35,054 nt of DNA from an uncultured Acidobacteriota bacterium. Lineage in GTDB: Bacteria; Acidobacteriota; Polarisedimenticolia; Polarisedimenticolales; Polarisedimenticolaceae. The position numbers and the translations under genes were made by a program. Location: contig CALZKF010000045.1 of NCBI GenBank assembly GCA_945787955.1, positions 10,833 through 45,886 of the forward strand, read 5' to 3'. Under the pieces are notes generated by a model, which searched no databases, had not been told where the DNA came from, and worked only from the letters and a program-made list of their open reading frames with translations. Positions 1 to 8,659 of the stretch are shown piece after piece. Numbering within the stretch: position 1 is the first letter of the stretch; each line of letters starts with the position of its first letter.

Positions 1-1225
1 TGATAATCGCGAGAACATCCTTGTGGGCCTCAGGCTGATCCCCCAGTTCTTCAGCCAGGAGATTTGCGTATCCTACGATCGGCGTGAGCAGGTTGTTGAA
101 GTCGTGTGCGATCCCGCCGGCAAGCTCACCGATGGTTTCCAGTCTTTGTGCGTGTTGCAGCAGGGCTTCGGCCCGGTGTTTATCGAGAATAGCTTCCTCG
201 CGATCGGTGATGTCTCGCTGGTTGATTACGAACTGTTGTTCTCCGTTGGGTGTATTACGGATGCTCCCGACACCTTCCATGCTCCTCCAGCTGCCGTCGG
301 CATGCAGAAGGCGATAGACGAGTGGGCGATCCGTAAGCAATCCTGCAACCCCCCCAGCCAGTACTTCGCCGACCAGCTTGCGATCGTCCGGATGTATGAA
401 GTCGATTGCCGATTTTCCGACCCGATCGGCAGGATCCACACCGAGGATCTGGGTGATCGATGGTGATTGATACACCACCCTCATTTCCCGGTCCATGACA
501 ACGGTGAGATCCAGCGAGTGCTCGATCAGCGACCGAAAATGCTCCTCGCTCTCCCGCAGCGCCTGCTCGGCGGCGATCCTCTCGGTGGTGTCTTGAACGA
601 CGGCGATATAGGCGGCCTGATCCTCGAACCGGGTCGCCTGGAGATCGACATCTATCGGGTAGTGGCTGCCGTTTTTCCGTCGATTCCGCGTTTGGAATCG
701 CACCCGTGGTACTTGGGTTGCTCTCAGCGGGCCGAGGGTACCTCGCAACATGCGTTCGTCGAAGTCCGGGATCAGATCCAGCAGGGTGAGGATCGAAAGC
801 TCCTGCTCCGAGTATCCGAGATTCTCCTTTGCACCCCGATTGACCCGAAGTAAACGGAAGTCGTCGTTGGCGAAAATGTAGATTTCGTTCAGCGAGGACT
901 CGATGACCCGTCCGAATCCCTCCTCGAGTTCTTCTGTGCGGCGGATTTGCTTGAACATCGGCCCAATGGACGCCAGGCCGAATACGAGCAGGACCGAGAT
1001 CATCAGTGCGATGAGTTCCACTGTAAGAGTGTGGTTTTGAGCGAGGTCCGGTGAGCGGATGAGGGCAAGCAAGGTTGACGCGCGACGGACCGCCATGAGC
1101 ATCACCGCGGTTGCAACGGCAACCCAGGCCATTTTTCGGCCGGTGACTCGAATCAGCCTGAGCGCCAGGACGGCCGCCGCGAATTGCAGAGCGACTGACG
1201 TACCGAGAACCCCTACTACGATCAC
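1..1225 (-). CDS. PAS-domain sensor histidine kinase (3' end cut by window edge)
   Basis: Minus-strand frame starting GTG at 1225 after GGGAGGT with 5-nt spacing. N-terminal hydrophobic segments, two PAS-like blocks (VIESSLNEIYIFANDDFRLLRVNRGAKENLGYSEQE; LIEHSLDLTVVMDREMRVVYQSPSITQILGVDPADRVGKSAIDFIHPDDR), then HisKA-like IGELAGGIAHDFNNLLTPIVGYANLL. Absent from the ORF track because it runs off the edge. Confidence 0.88.
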   Translation of the reverse strand, partial: MIVVGVLGTSVALQFAAAVLALRLIRVTGRKMAWVAVATAVMLMAVRRASTLLALIRSPDLAQNHTLTVELIALMISVLLVFGLASIGPMFKQIRRTEELEEGFGRVIESSLNEIYIFANDDFRLLRVNRGAKENLGYSEQELSILTLLDLIPDFDERMLRGTLGPLRATQVPRVRFQTRNRRKNGSHYPIDVDLQATRFEDQAAYIAVVQDTTERIAAEQALRESEEHFRSLIEHSLDLTVVMDREMRVVYQSPSITQILGVDPADRVGKSAIDFIHPDDRKLVGEVLAGGVAGLLTDRPLVYRLLHADGSWRSMEGVGSIRNTPNGEQQFVINQRDITDREEAILDKHRAEALLQHAQRLETIGELAGGIAHDFNNLLTPIVGYANLLAEELGDQPEAHKDVLAII

Positions 1226-1341
1226 CGAATACCTCCCATTGGTCGGCCGGTCTATCCAACGGACCAGTCGCCGGATTGAGTCTGGAAGGACAATGGTTCT
1301 ATGACAATTATCTCACGATTTGTTGCGTGGAAAGCGAAGAT

Positions 1342-1752
1342 TTATAGCGGCACCCAAAAAGTAGCGGATCGGTCCTCCCCGGCGGTGCGTGCATAGATGT
1401 ACCTCGCGGAGAACTTCGCGATCAATGCGAGCCGTACGCCGTTGCCGATGATGAACATCGGGCCTTCAAGGATCGATCGATATCAGAAGCAGTATCGAAG
1501 TTATCAGCAACAGACCTTTGCGCTCATAGGGTTGGAACCATCCCCAGAACAGGATGACGGACCAACCGGCCAGGAAAAGCGCTGCGATGTACATTGCAAA
1601 GCGGTACGCTGCACCGGAACCGATGAAGCCGCACAGCGGATTGGGGGTTGCGGAGCCTGAGGCGATGAGCATCCGGTTGACGGCTGCCAGTGTATCGGCG
1701 CACCGCCGATCAGGAAACTAAGTTTCAACAGACCAGGACCCCTGGTTGCCAT
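1342..1752 (-). pseudogene. Frame-disrupted small multi-pass membrane protein
   Basis: A coherent protein needs frame changes: MATRGPGLLKLSFLIGG / ADTLAAVNRMLIASGSATPNPLCGFIGSGAAYRFAMYIAALFLAGWSVILFWGWFQPYERKGLLLITSILLLISI / EGPMFIIGNGVRLALIAKFSARYIYARTAGEDRSATFWVPL*. No single frame spans it. Confidence 0.6.
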
Positions 1753-1777
1753 GGCCGTCTCCTTTGTTCACCCGGCT

Positions 1778-2641
1778 TCAGTGTTCTGCCAGTAGCCACT
1801 CCGCAAACAGCTTGCCGACTTCCTCCTCGGGCATTCCGGAAAAGTTGTGGTCCAAGAGGAAGACATCCACCTTCAAATTCGGATGTTCATTCGCCCTGAG
1901 CTTGCGGTACAGCGGCATGAAGTGGTCTTCCATCGGGCAGATCATGTCGTCCAGGCCGACCAGGAGGTACAGCCTGCGATCCATCAGCCGTTCCGCATTG
2001 GCTACGAAGTCGTACTTGTGGATATTGTCCCGCAGATCGCCGAAAAACGAATCGGCGCCGCCGGGGATCGGCCCCAAGGGACCGAACAGCGCCGCAGTCG
2101 CCTCCTCCAGGAACGGTCGGATCGGCGAGTACGGGTCCATGGTCTGCCTTCCGAAGTAGCTGTGGTCGCAAAGCGCCCAGCCGATCGCCTCTCCGACCCG
2201 CGTGTCCAGCAGGGCGCCGCTGAATGCTGCGGCCGACCCGAAGCTGCTCCCGCCGACGGTGATCCGGGCCGGGTCGATCCGGAACCGCCCGGCATTCTCC
2301 TCCCGGCTCAGGAACGAAATGGCGTTGGACATGTCTTCGATCGCATTCCCTAGATTGAACTCACCGTCGTTGCCCCAAACGCCCCGGTAGTTGAACCGGA
2401 AAACGTGGACCCCCAAACCGCTCATGGTCTCCGCCAGAGCGAAGTTGCCGGTAATCGGGCTGCCCGGGTTGCCGTGGAGGTAAATGAACACCGGTCCGGA
2501 GCCTTCGACTTCCGCCTCGTAAAGAAACGCTTTCAGCTCCACGCCGCCGCTGGTGAAGCTGGTGGGGTGCACTTCGGCGAACAGGATGTCGGAAGCCGAG
2601 AGGAAAATAAGAAGTAGCAGGAAACGAATTGTATTATTCAT
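1778..2641 (-). CDS. Secreted alpha/beta hydrolase
   Basis: 287 aa. Signal-peptide-like N-terminus; HGNPGS oxyanion region, nucleophile elbow GGSSFGS, DHNF near the C-terminus. Confidence 0.8.
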   Translation of the reverse strand: MNNTIRFLLLLIFLSASDILFAEVHPTSFTSGGVELKAFLYEAEVEGSGPVFIYLHGNPGSPITGNFALAETMSGLGVHVFRFNYRGVWGNDGEFNLGNAIEDMSNAISFLSREENAGRFRIDPARITVGGSSFGSAAAFSGALLDTRVGEAIGWALCDHSYFGRQTMDPYSPIRPFLEEATAALFGPLGPIPGGADSFFGDLRDNIHKYDFVANAERLMDRRLYLLVGLDDMICPMEDHFMPLYRKLRANEHPNLKVDVFLLDHNFSGMPEEEVGKLFAEWLLAEH

Positions 2642-2677
2642 ACCCTCGAGTTTACACGGTGTCCGTGAAGGCGCGCG

Positions 2678-2773
2678 CTATTGTCGTTTCGTCATCGCTT
2701 TGGCACCGAACACCAACAGGCAGATCGCGACCAGACCGATGACGATAACGCCGCCCAATAGTGAAAAGTTCAT
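2678..2773 (-). CDS. Putative 31-aa single-pass membrane microprotein
   Basis: ATG at 2773 with GAGGT 5 nt upstream. Translation MNFSLLGGVIVIGLVAICLLVFGAKAMTKRQ*. Hydrophobic helix followed by a basic tail. Too short for the ORF track. Confidence 0.55.
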   Translation of the reverse strand: MNFSLLGGVIVIGLVAICLLVFGAKAMTKRQ

Positions 2774-2922
2774 CGATACCTCGTATTCCGCCCTGCTGCA
2801 GGCTAATAGCTGATTTAGTGTCCTTGACGCATCTATATCTACCCGCTTGTGGCGTTCTTATTCTTGGATCCAGCAATCAGAGACGCAGAATAACCTGTTG
2901 TGTTGCATAGACGAGAGGGGAG

Positions 2923-3603
2923 TCAGAAGCTGACTCGCAGTCCCATGTCCGCCGTCCTTGCCCTCGTATCGTACCCGGCGTAGAACCGGGTTGAGGCCAG
3001 GCGGCCGTAGCGGCCGTAGTTCAGGTCTACGGCGCCGTCGGCGCAGAGGCTGAGGCGGAAGTTGCCGGCGTCGCCGATGCGGTAGCCGAGGTCGACCCGG
3101 GGCAGGGCGCTGGAGACACCGATGCCCAGGTTGAAGCGGGAGGCTCCGTCACCGTCGGACAGCAGCCCTTTCCGGCCGGCCAGGTTCAGAACGAGGGTGT
3201 CGAGACCGGTGATCTCCGACAGGTACGACCGCAGTGCGCGGCTGGCGCCCTTCTCGAACATCCTCTCGGAGATCCCCGCCAGGTCGTCATGGTTGTCGTA
3301 CTGGCCCAGGTCGGGGCGGTCCAGGACCCAGGTGTGCAGGACGCCGACACGGGACAGCTGTTTCTCCAGGCCCGGGATCAGGTAGCCCTTGTAGAACGAG
3401 CGGGACGGCGTCGCAGTGACCCGGGGACTCGGGGAAGCGGTTGCCTTAAGTGTGAATGGCGCAGCTTGAGAGTTTGACAGTCTCAGATGGAGGTCGGGCA
3501 GCTTCAGGTCAGGCCGCTCCTGGGCGGCACACACGGAAACCAACACGGCAGCCGCGCATACGGCTGCACCCATCCTCACGATCCTGGCATTTCCATGGAT
3601 CAT
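2923..3603 (-). CDS. Hypothetical exported protein, possibly outer-membrane beta-barrel
   Basis: 226 aa. N-terminal signal peptide (VCAAAVLVSVCAAQ), AGGAAT upstream of ATG, alternating beta pattern and a C-terminal Phe (GLRVSF). Confidence 0.6.
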   Translation of the reverse strand: MIHGNARIVRMGAAVCAAAVLVSVCAAQERPDLKLPDLHLRLSNSQAAPFTLKATASPSPRVTATPSRSFYKGYLIPGLEKQLSRVGVLHTWVLDRPDLGQYDNHDDLAGISERMFEKGASRALRSYLSEITGLDTLVLNLAGRKGLLSDGDGASRFNLGIGVSSALPRVDLGYRIGDAGNFRLSLCADGAVDLNYGRYGRLASTRFYAGYDTRARTADMGLRVSF

Positions 3604-3617
3604 GGTATTCCTGTACC

Positions 3618-3659
3618 GTCACCGTGCCGATACCGCAACCTGCTAATCGGCACGCTGAC
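3618..3659. repeat. Inverted repeat, 14-nt arms (1 mismatch), 14-nt spacer
   Basis: GTCACCGTGCCGAT (3618-3631) and ATCGGCACGCTGAC (3646-3659). 13 of 14 positions pair. Lies in the divergent intergenic region. Confidence 0.75.
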
Positions 3660-3689
3660 CGATCGTGCTGCATAAAAGCAACGACTACT

Positions 3690-3695
3690 TATAAT
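3690..3695 (+). promoter_or_regulatory. Candidate -10 box (TATAAT) for the COG2509-like gene
   Basis: Exact consensus TATAAT upstream of the TTG start at 3738. No good -35 recognised. Confidence 0.35.
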
Positions 3696-3737
3696 TGTAC
3701 GCCTGAATCTCATTCATTTCTTCATCCGGAAGCTGCT

Positions 3738-5366
3738 TTGGAAAAAACGCCCGAAACCCGCACCTGGCGGGTCCTGAACCTGGAAATAAAGATTGACGAG
3801 CCGGAATCGGCTCTGCGGGCGGCTGCCTGCAGGGTTGCCGGAATCGATCGGGACGCGCTCCGCGGGATGCGGATCGCCAGGAAATCCCTGGACGCCAGGA
3901 GGCGGGGCGGGGAGCGGCGGCTGCGGTTCGTGTACCACGTGGATCTGGTGGTGGAAGGCCGGTTTTCTTCTGTCGTTTTCGAGTCGGCAGTGCGGTCCGG
4001 CAAGGTTCGGGAGGCGCCGGAGACCGGCAGCCTGGACGTTGAGAAATTGCCGCACCGTTCCGGACTTCGTGTTGTTGTAGTCGGCGCCGGGCCTGGAGGC
4101 ATGTACGCGGCAACTGTGCTGTCCCGCGCCGGTGTGCAGGTCGATCTCGTGGACCGGGGCGGGTCGCTGGAGAGCCGCGGCACCGATCTGGTGGCGTTCC
4201 ATCGCACCCGCGCTCCCAATCCCGAGTCCAACCTGCTGTTCGGCGAGGGCGGGGCCGGGACCTACTCCGACGGCAAGCTCTACAGCCGGGTCGATCATCC
4301 GCTTGAGGTGGCCTGCCTCGAGGAGCTGGTCGAGTGTGGCGCTCCAGCCGAGATCGTCTATGACTCCCGGGCCCACATCGGCACCGACCGGTTGCACCGC
4401 ATCCTGCCGCTGTTCAGGGAGCGATTGGCGGAGCACGGCGTCCGGTTCCACTGGAACTGCAGGATGGAAGGGCTGGAGATCGACCCCGGTGCTCCGGCGA
4501 GGGTCACGGCGGTGCGGACATCGCTGGGCCATCTGCCCTGTGACGCGGTCCTGATGGCTCCCGGCCACAGCGCCCGGGATACCTGGGAACGGTTGCTCCG
4601 GGACGGGGTGGAGCTGCAGGCCAAGCCGTTCCAGCTCGGGGTTCGTATCGAGCATCCCCAGGAATTGATCGACCGGGGACGTTACGGTGATGTCGCCCTG
4701 GCGAAGCAGCTCGGCGTTTCCGCCTACAATCTCGTGTTCAAAGGTGGCTCCGGTTGTGCCCCGGCCCATTCGTTTTGTATGTGTCCCGGGGGAAGGATTG
4801 TCGCCAGCATCAACCAGGCCGGGGAACTGTGCACCAACGGCATGAGCAACGCCGCCCACTCCTCGGGACGGGCCAACGCGGCCATCGTCACCACCTTCGG
4901 TCCCCGGGAGTTCGGAGATGGAGCACTGGACGGCGTTCTGTTCCAGCGCGGGCTGGAGAAGAGCTTCTTCGAGGCCGGCGGTTCGGACTACACCGCGCCG
5001 GCGCAGACAGCCTCCGACTTCCTGGCACGGCGGGAGACGCCGGATCCGGGACGGACGACCTATACCTTCGGTGTCTGTTCGGGGAGGATCGATGAATTGC
5101 TGCCGCAACGGGCCAGGGACGCTATCGCGGCGGCGCTGGTCCGGTTTGATCGGACCATCCCCGGTTTTGCCGGGCCTGAAGGCATCCTGGTCGGCCTGGA
5201 ATCCAGGAGCTCAGGCCCGGTGCGGGTCGTCAGGGAGCCGGACACCCGCACGGCACGGGGGTTCTCCAATCTGTACCCGGTGGGGGAAGGGGCCGGCTAT
5301 GCCGGGGGGATCATGAGCGCAGCCCTGGACGGCGCCGACTCGGCTTTTGCGTTCCTGGAAAGCTAA
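3738..5366 (+). CDS. NAD(P)/FAD-dependent dehydrogenase, COG2509-like
   Basis: Large ORF (3456..5366). Homologous-looking part begins LEKTPETRTWRVLNLEI. Rossmann motif VVVGAGPGGMYAATVLSRAGVQVDLVDRG; GEGGAGTYSDGKLYSR; C-terminal FAD motif NLYPVGEGAGYAGGIMSAALDG. TTG start is inferred. Confidence 0.85.
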   Translation: MEKTPETRTWRVLNLEIKIDEPESALRAAACRVAGIDRDALRGMRIARKSLDARRRGGERRLRFVYHVDLVVEGRFSSVVFESAVRSGKVREAPETGSLDVEKLPHRSGLRVVVVGAGPGGMYAATVLSRAGVQVDLVDRGGSLESRGTDLVAFHRTRAPNPESNLLFGEGGAGTYSDGKLYSRVDHPLEVACLEELVECGAPAEIVYDSRAHIGTDRLHRILPLFRERLAEHGVRFHWNCRMEGLEIDPGAPARVTAVRTSLGHLPCDAVLMAPGHSARDTWERLLRDGVELQAKPFQLGVRIEHPQELIDRGRYGDVALAKQLGVSAYNLVFKGGSGCAPAHSFCMCPGGRIVASINQAGELCTNGMSNAAHSSGRANAAIVTTFGPREFGDGALDGVLFQRGLEKSFFEAGGSDYTAPAQTASDFLARRETPDPGRTTYTFGVCSGRIDELLPQRARDAIAAALVRFDRTIPGFAGPEGILVGLESRSSGPVRVVREPDTRTARGFSNLYPVGEGAGYAGGIMSAALDGADSAFAFLES

Positions 5367-5719
5367 CGCTGCGCTTTCTTGCCGCGACCACCGGTGAGGT
5401 AGTATCCGGCCATTCCGGCGAAGCCTCCGCACAGGAACGCCACCGCGAAAGTCAGGAGCACCAGCAACCAGGGCCTGCCCACCTGGAGCATGGCAGCGAC
5501 CCGGCCGGAAACGATGGAGCCGTCGCCGGCCAATTCCAGGATCGCCGCCAGGGACCAGGCCAGCCCGGCCCCCAGTCCGCATCCGAAGAACCCGGACCAG
5601 CCTGAACGGGCGGTAACCGCCCCCACCACTGCCGGGGCGAGGAACACCCACCACCATGCCGGGTGGAGCAACTGGATGCCGTACAGCAGGATGAACGCGA
5701 GCATGATCGACAGCATCAT
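5363..5719 (-). CDS. Small multi-pass membrane protein
   Basis: 118 aa with several hydrophobic helices. ATGA overlap with the upstream acylase stop; start may be the second ATG. Confidence 0.65.
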   Translation of the reverse strand: MMLSIMLAFILLYGIQLLHPAWWWVFLAPAVVGAVTARSGWSGFFGCGLGAGLAWSLAAILELAGDGSIVSGRVAAMLQVGRPWLLVLLTFAVAFLCGGFAGMAGYYLTGGRGKKAQR

Positions 5720-8172
5720 TGCCCCCTGAATGTGGCTCGGCCTGCGAGACCATGGACCGGATCTTCCGGTGAATCCAGGAACAGCAGCGGGTAAGCCTCA
5801 CCCCGGACCCAGTCGTCCACGAAGTCGTCGTAATGCCGGGATCCGGGATGGCCGGACTGGCCACCCGGGTACAGCCCCCAGGCTTCCGGCTTCTCTCCCA
5901 GGGCGACCACCATCCGCCAGGACTGCCCGGAGGTCGAGGTAGTGGCCCGGATCACGCCGTACTGGCCGGAGGTGTGAAGGCCGGTGCGGCCCAGTCCGGG
6001 GATGCGGCCCAGGTGGGCCAGGCGGCTGGGGCGAAACGCAGACCAGCGCCAAGCTTCCCCCGGCTCGCCGAGCCGTTCCGCGAGGCCGGAGACCGTTGCC
6101 TGAAACGAGGCCAGGGCGAGATCGGTGAAGGTCTCGATCTGCTCCGTGTCCCGGTCGTCGAACCAGGCGCTGCCCGGATCGTCCAGGATCAACTGCAGTG
6201 TAGTGTCCCGTTTGGGCCGGCGACCCGAAAAGCCACCCTGGGTGATCTCATCCGTCCAGGTAAGGTTCAGCAGTTCCCGCTGCCAGCGGTCGAACAGGGT
6301 TGGACCGATGGCGTCGGCGTCGTAGGCGTGGTTCCAGTTCCTCAGGATCTTGAGTCCCTGCATTTCCTGTTCGGTGCCTTCGTAGCCCTCCAGCGCAGCC
6401 AGCAGTTCCGGCAGCAGCTTGCGGGCATACAGGCCGACGGTGTCGTTCTGCATCGCCAGCATCCGCTCCGGGGTGATCGCCTCCATCACGTCCAGCAGAT
6501 GGAAGATCCGGGCCGATCGTTCCCAGGGTGCGAAGTCGTTACCCAGGAAGTACGGGTAGGAGGAAGAGACCGGGTTCTGGTTGGCCGATCCCAGGTAGCC
6601 TCGGGACGGATTCAGAACCCGGGGCATCTGTCCCCGCGGAATCCAGCCCGGCCAGTCATCGGCGGAGTCGGTGCCGTCGGACAGGTAGACGCCCTGGCCT
6701 TCGCGTCGCACGGGCAATTTGCCCTCGTGATGGATGGCGATGTCGCCGTCCTGTGACGCGAACAGGAAGTTCTGCAGCGGATTGTCGAAATGGGCGATGG
6801 CGGACCGGAAGCCGTTGTAGTCTGAGGCCCGGTTCAGTTCGAGGAACGCCCGAATCTCGTTGGAGCGGTCGTGAGCGGTCCAGCGCATGGCGGCGCCGGG
6901 GACCAGTTGGGGGCTGAACGGTTTTTCACCGGGGAGATACGGCACCGGACCGTGGTGGGTCCAGGCGATTTTCTCCTTCAGGTTTTTCCCGTCCCGAACC
7001 CGGTATTCTTCCGTTATCCACGAAACCGGTTTCCAATCGCCGTCGTGGAAATAATGTTCAAAGTCACCGTTGCGGAATTTCAGCAGGTACTGATCCAGGG
7101 CGTCTGACTCGCCATTGGTTTCCGACCAGGCGATATCCCGGTTGAACCCTATGAGAATCCCGGGGGCGCCGGGAAGAGAGACCCCGTAGGCCGAGTACTC
7201 CGGCGTGGTGATCTGGATTTCGTACCAGATCGACGGCAGGGAGAGGGGCAGGTGGGGGTCGCCGGCCAGAATCGGCTTGCGGCTGGCGGTGCGGCTGCCG
7301 TTCACCGCCCAGTGATTGCTGCCGGTGGCGTGCTCGGTCTCCTTCGGTTCGGTCTCCACTACCGGTGTGAATTCCCATTCGGTTAAAGTCGGCAGTTTGT
7401 CCGGAGGCACCCGGTGAACGAGTTCCGGGATCGCCCATGGTGTCTCTTTCGGAACGATCGGTTCGGTGAACGGACGATGGGCCGGGAATAACCTGTTGCT
7501 TGCGTCCCGGCCCAGGATCTCCCTGGTCAGCGTCATGCCCCGTTCCGCATTGTTTCCGCTCAATGTCAGGGCCATCGATTTCATCAGCAAGGCGGTTTTG
7601 ATCGGGGTCCACGGCTCCGGGGAGTAGTCCAGGATTTTGTATTCCAGCGGCAGGTCGGCGGGGGAGAGGGAATTGATCCAGGCGTTCACCCCGGCGGCGT
7701 AGGCCGTGACAGCCGTAAGGGAGGCCGGATGCTCCGAGGTCGCCTCCAAGGCGTTTTTCGCCGCCAGCGGCAGGCCGATGCGCCGGTGGTAGCGGTCCAG
7801 GTCCAGACCATCGGACCCGATGATCTCCGCCAGTCGGCCGGCGGCCACATCGGTCTGGAACTCCATCTGCCACAGCCGGTCCCGGGCTGTGAGCCAGCCC
7901 TGCATGAACCAGGCGTCATAGTCGTTTCCCGCGAATATGTGGGGCACCCGGCGATCGTCCCATAGCACCGCGACTTCGCCATCGAGGCCGGAGAGAGTCA
8001 GATCACCGGGAAGTTCGTCCAGGGCCCTGCCACTGACCCAGAAACCGGCGAACGGGCTCAGGAACTTCCCGGCCGGAGGGATGCGGGCGCCGGCAACCGG
8101 CCAGGGTCGGCCCAGCGCCCAGAAAAGGGCCAGGACGATCACCGCTGTGAACACAAACCGGACCCTTTTCAT
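5716..8172 (-). CDS. Penicillin acylase family protein (Ntn hydrolase)
   Basis: 818 aa. N-terminal membrane/signal segment; GSNHWAVNGSRTASRKPILAGDPHLPL with the conserved Ser for autocatalytic processing; RDRLWQMEFQ. Confidence 0.92.
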   Translation of the reverse strand: MKRVRFVFTAVIVLALFWALGRPWPVAGARIPPAGKFLSPFAGFWVSGRALDELPGDLTLSGLDGEVAVLWDDRRVPHIFAGNDYDAWFMQGWLTARDRLWQMEFQTDVAAGRLAEIIGSDGLDLDRYHRRIGLPLAAKNALEATSEHPASLTAVTAYAAGVNAWINSLSPADLPLEYKILDYSPEPWTPIKTALLMKSMALTLSGNNAERGMTLTREILGRDASNRLFPAHRPFTEPIVPKETPWAIPELVHRVPPDKLPTLTEWEFTPVVETEPKETEHATGSNHWAVNGSRTASRKPILAGDPHLPLSLPSIWYEIQITTPEYSAYGVSLPGAPGILIGFNRDIAWSETNGESDALDQYLLKFRNGDFEHYFHDGDWKPVSWITEEYRVRDGKNLKEKIAWTHHGPVPYLPGEKPFSPQLVPGAAMRWTAHDRSNEIRAFLELNRASDYNGFRSAIAHFDNPLQNFLFASQDGDIAIHHEGKLPVRREGQGVYLSDGTDSADDWPGWIPRGQMPRVLNPSRGYLGSANQNPVSSSYPYFLGNDFAPWERSARIFHLLDVMEAITPERMLAMQNDTVGLYARKLLPELLAALEGYEGTEQEMQGLKILRNWNHAYDADAIGPTLFDRWQRELLNLTWTDEITQGGFSGRRPKRDTTLQLILDDPGSAWFDDRDTEQIETFTDLALASFQATVSGLAERLGEPGEAWRWSAFRPSRLAHLGRIPGLGRTGLHTSGQYGVIRATTSTSGQSWRMVVALGEKPEAWGLYPGGQSGHPGSRHYDDFVDDWVRGEAYPLLFLDSPEDPVHGLAGRATFRGQ

Positions 8173-8236
8173 GCTTTGTCTCCCGGGGAACAGGGCCTTC
8201 CGGGACTGGACGACCGGTGGATGGGTCCCCGAAGAG

Positions 8237-8313
8237 TGGTAGCGGCGAGTGGAGTTGAACCACTGACCTATGGGTTATGAGTCCATCGCTCTAACCAACT
8301 GAGCTACGCCGCC
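8237..8313 (-). tRNA. tRNA with CAT anticodon (tRNA-Met elongator, or lysidine-type tRNA-Ile)
   Basis: GGCGGCG-TA-GCTC-AGTTGGTTA-GAGC-G-ATGGA-CTCATAA-CCCAT-AGGTC-AGTGG-TTCAACT-CCACT-CGCCGCT-ACCA. Full cloverleaf, 77 nt, encoded CCA. Confidence 0.93.
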
Positions 8314-8333
8314 GCACACTTCAGGATCACGGT

Positions 8334-8362
8334 AATGTAGCGGGAAAGCGGTTGGATCGCAA
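8334..8362 (-). promoter_or_regulatory. Candidate sigma70 promoter of the tRNA gene
   Basis: Minus strand TTGCGA (8362-8357), 17-nt spacer, TACATT (8339-8334), about 20 nt upstream of the tRNA 5' end. Confidence 0.6.
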
Positions 8363-8409
8363 GAATCGGGATCTTCCCCGGAAAGGGGAAATGCCGCCGT
8401 TCCCGGGGC

Positions 8410-8415
8410 TATAAT
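8410..8415 (+). promoter_or_regulatory. Candidate -10 (TATAAT) for the zinc-protein/hemB operon
   Basis: Exact TATAAT, 48 nt upstream of the ATG at 8464. No canonical -35. Confidence 0.4.
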
Positions 8416-8463
8416 GATCGACCAGGACCGAACGGGGTCGAAAGGGAACGGGGAGCGCGTCGC

Positions 8464-8658
8464 ATGGAAAAAGAGACGGTCTGTCACGATTGCGGGAAGA
8501 AGGCAGGCCCGGATGCCGAAGGTGAACTGGTGCGGCTGAATCGCTGCGTCATCTGTTTCCGCTGGTACTGCGAGGATCACGCCGCGGTGCAGAGCGGACG
8601 GAAATTCTGCAGCAAGCGCTGCGGCGAATATTTCTTCTTTGACGATTCGGAGGATTGA
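8464..8658 (+). CDS. Small zinc-binding protein (64 aa)
   Basis: [13 protein letters not shown]...[38 protein letters not shown]. Eight regularly spaced Cys/His (C7,C10,C28,C31,C36,H39,C49,C53). Stop is 1 nt before the hemB ATG. Confidence 0.7.
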   Translation: MEKETVCHDCGKKAGPDAEGELVRLNRCVICFRWYCEDHAAVQSGRKFCSKRCGEYFFFDDSED

Positions 8659-8659
8659 G

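Noticed and set aside
255-1259. 334-aa minus ORF
   Set aside because: Out of frame with the histidine kinase that overlaps it; Arg/Pro/Gly-rich shadow ORF with no recognisable domain.
3714-5108. 464-aa minus ORF opposite the COG2509-like gene
   Set aside because: Antisense shadow ORF typical of GC-rich DNA; no family motif, while the plus strand has clear Rossmann/FAD motifs.
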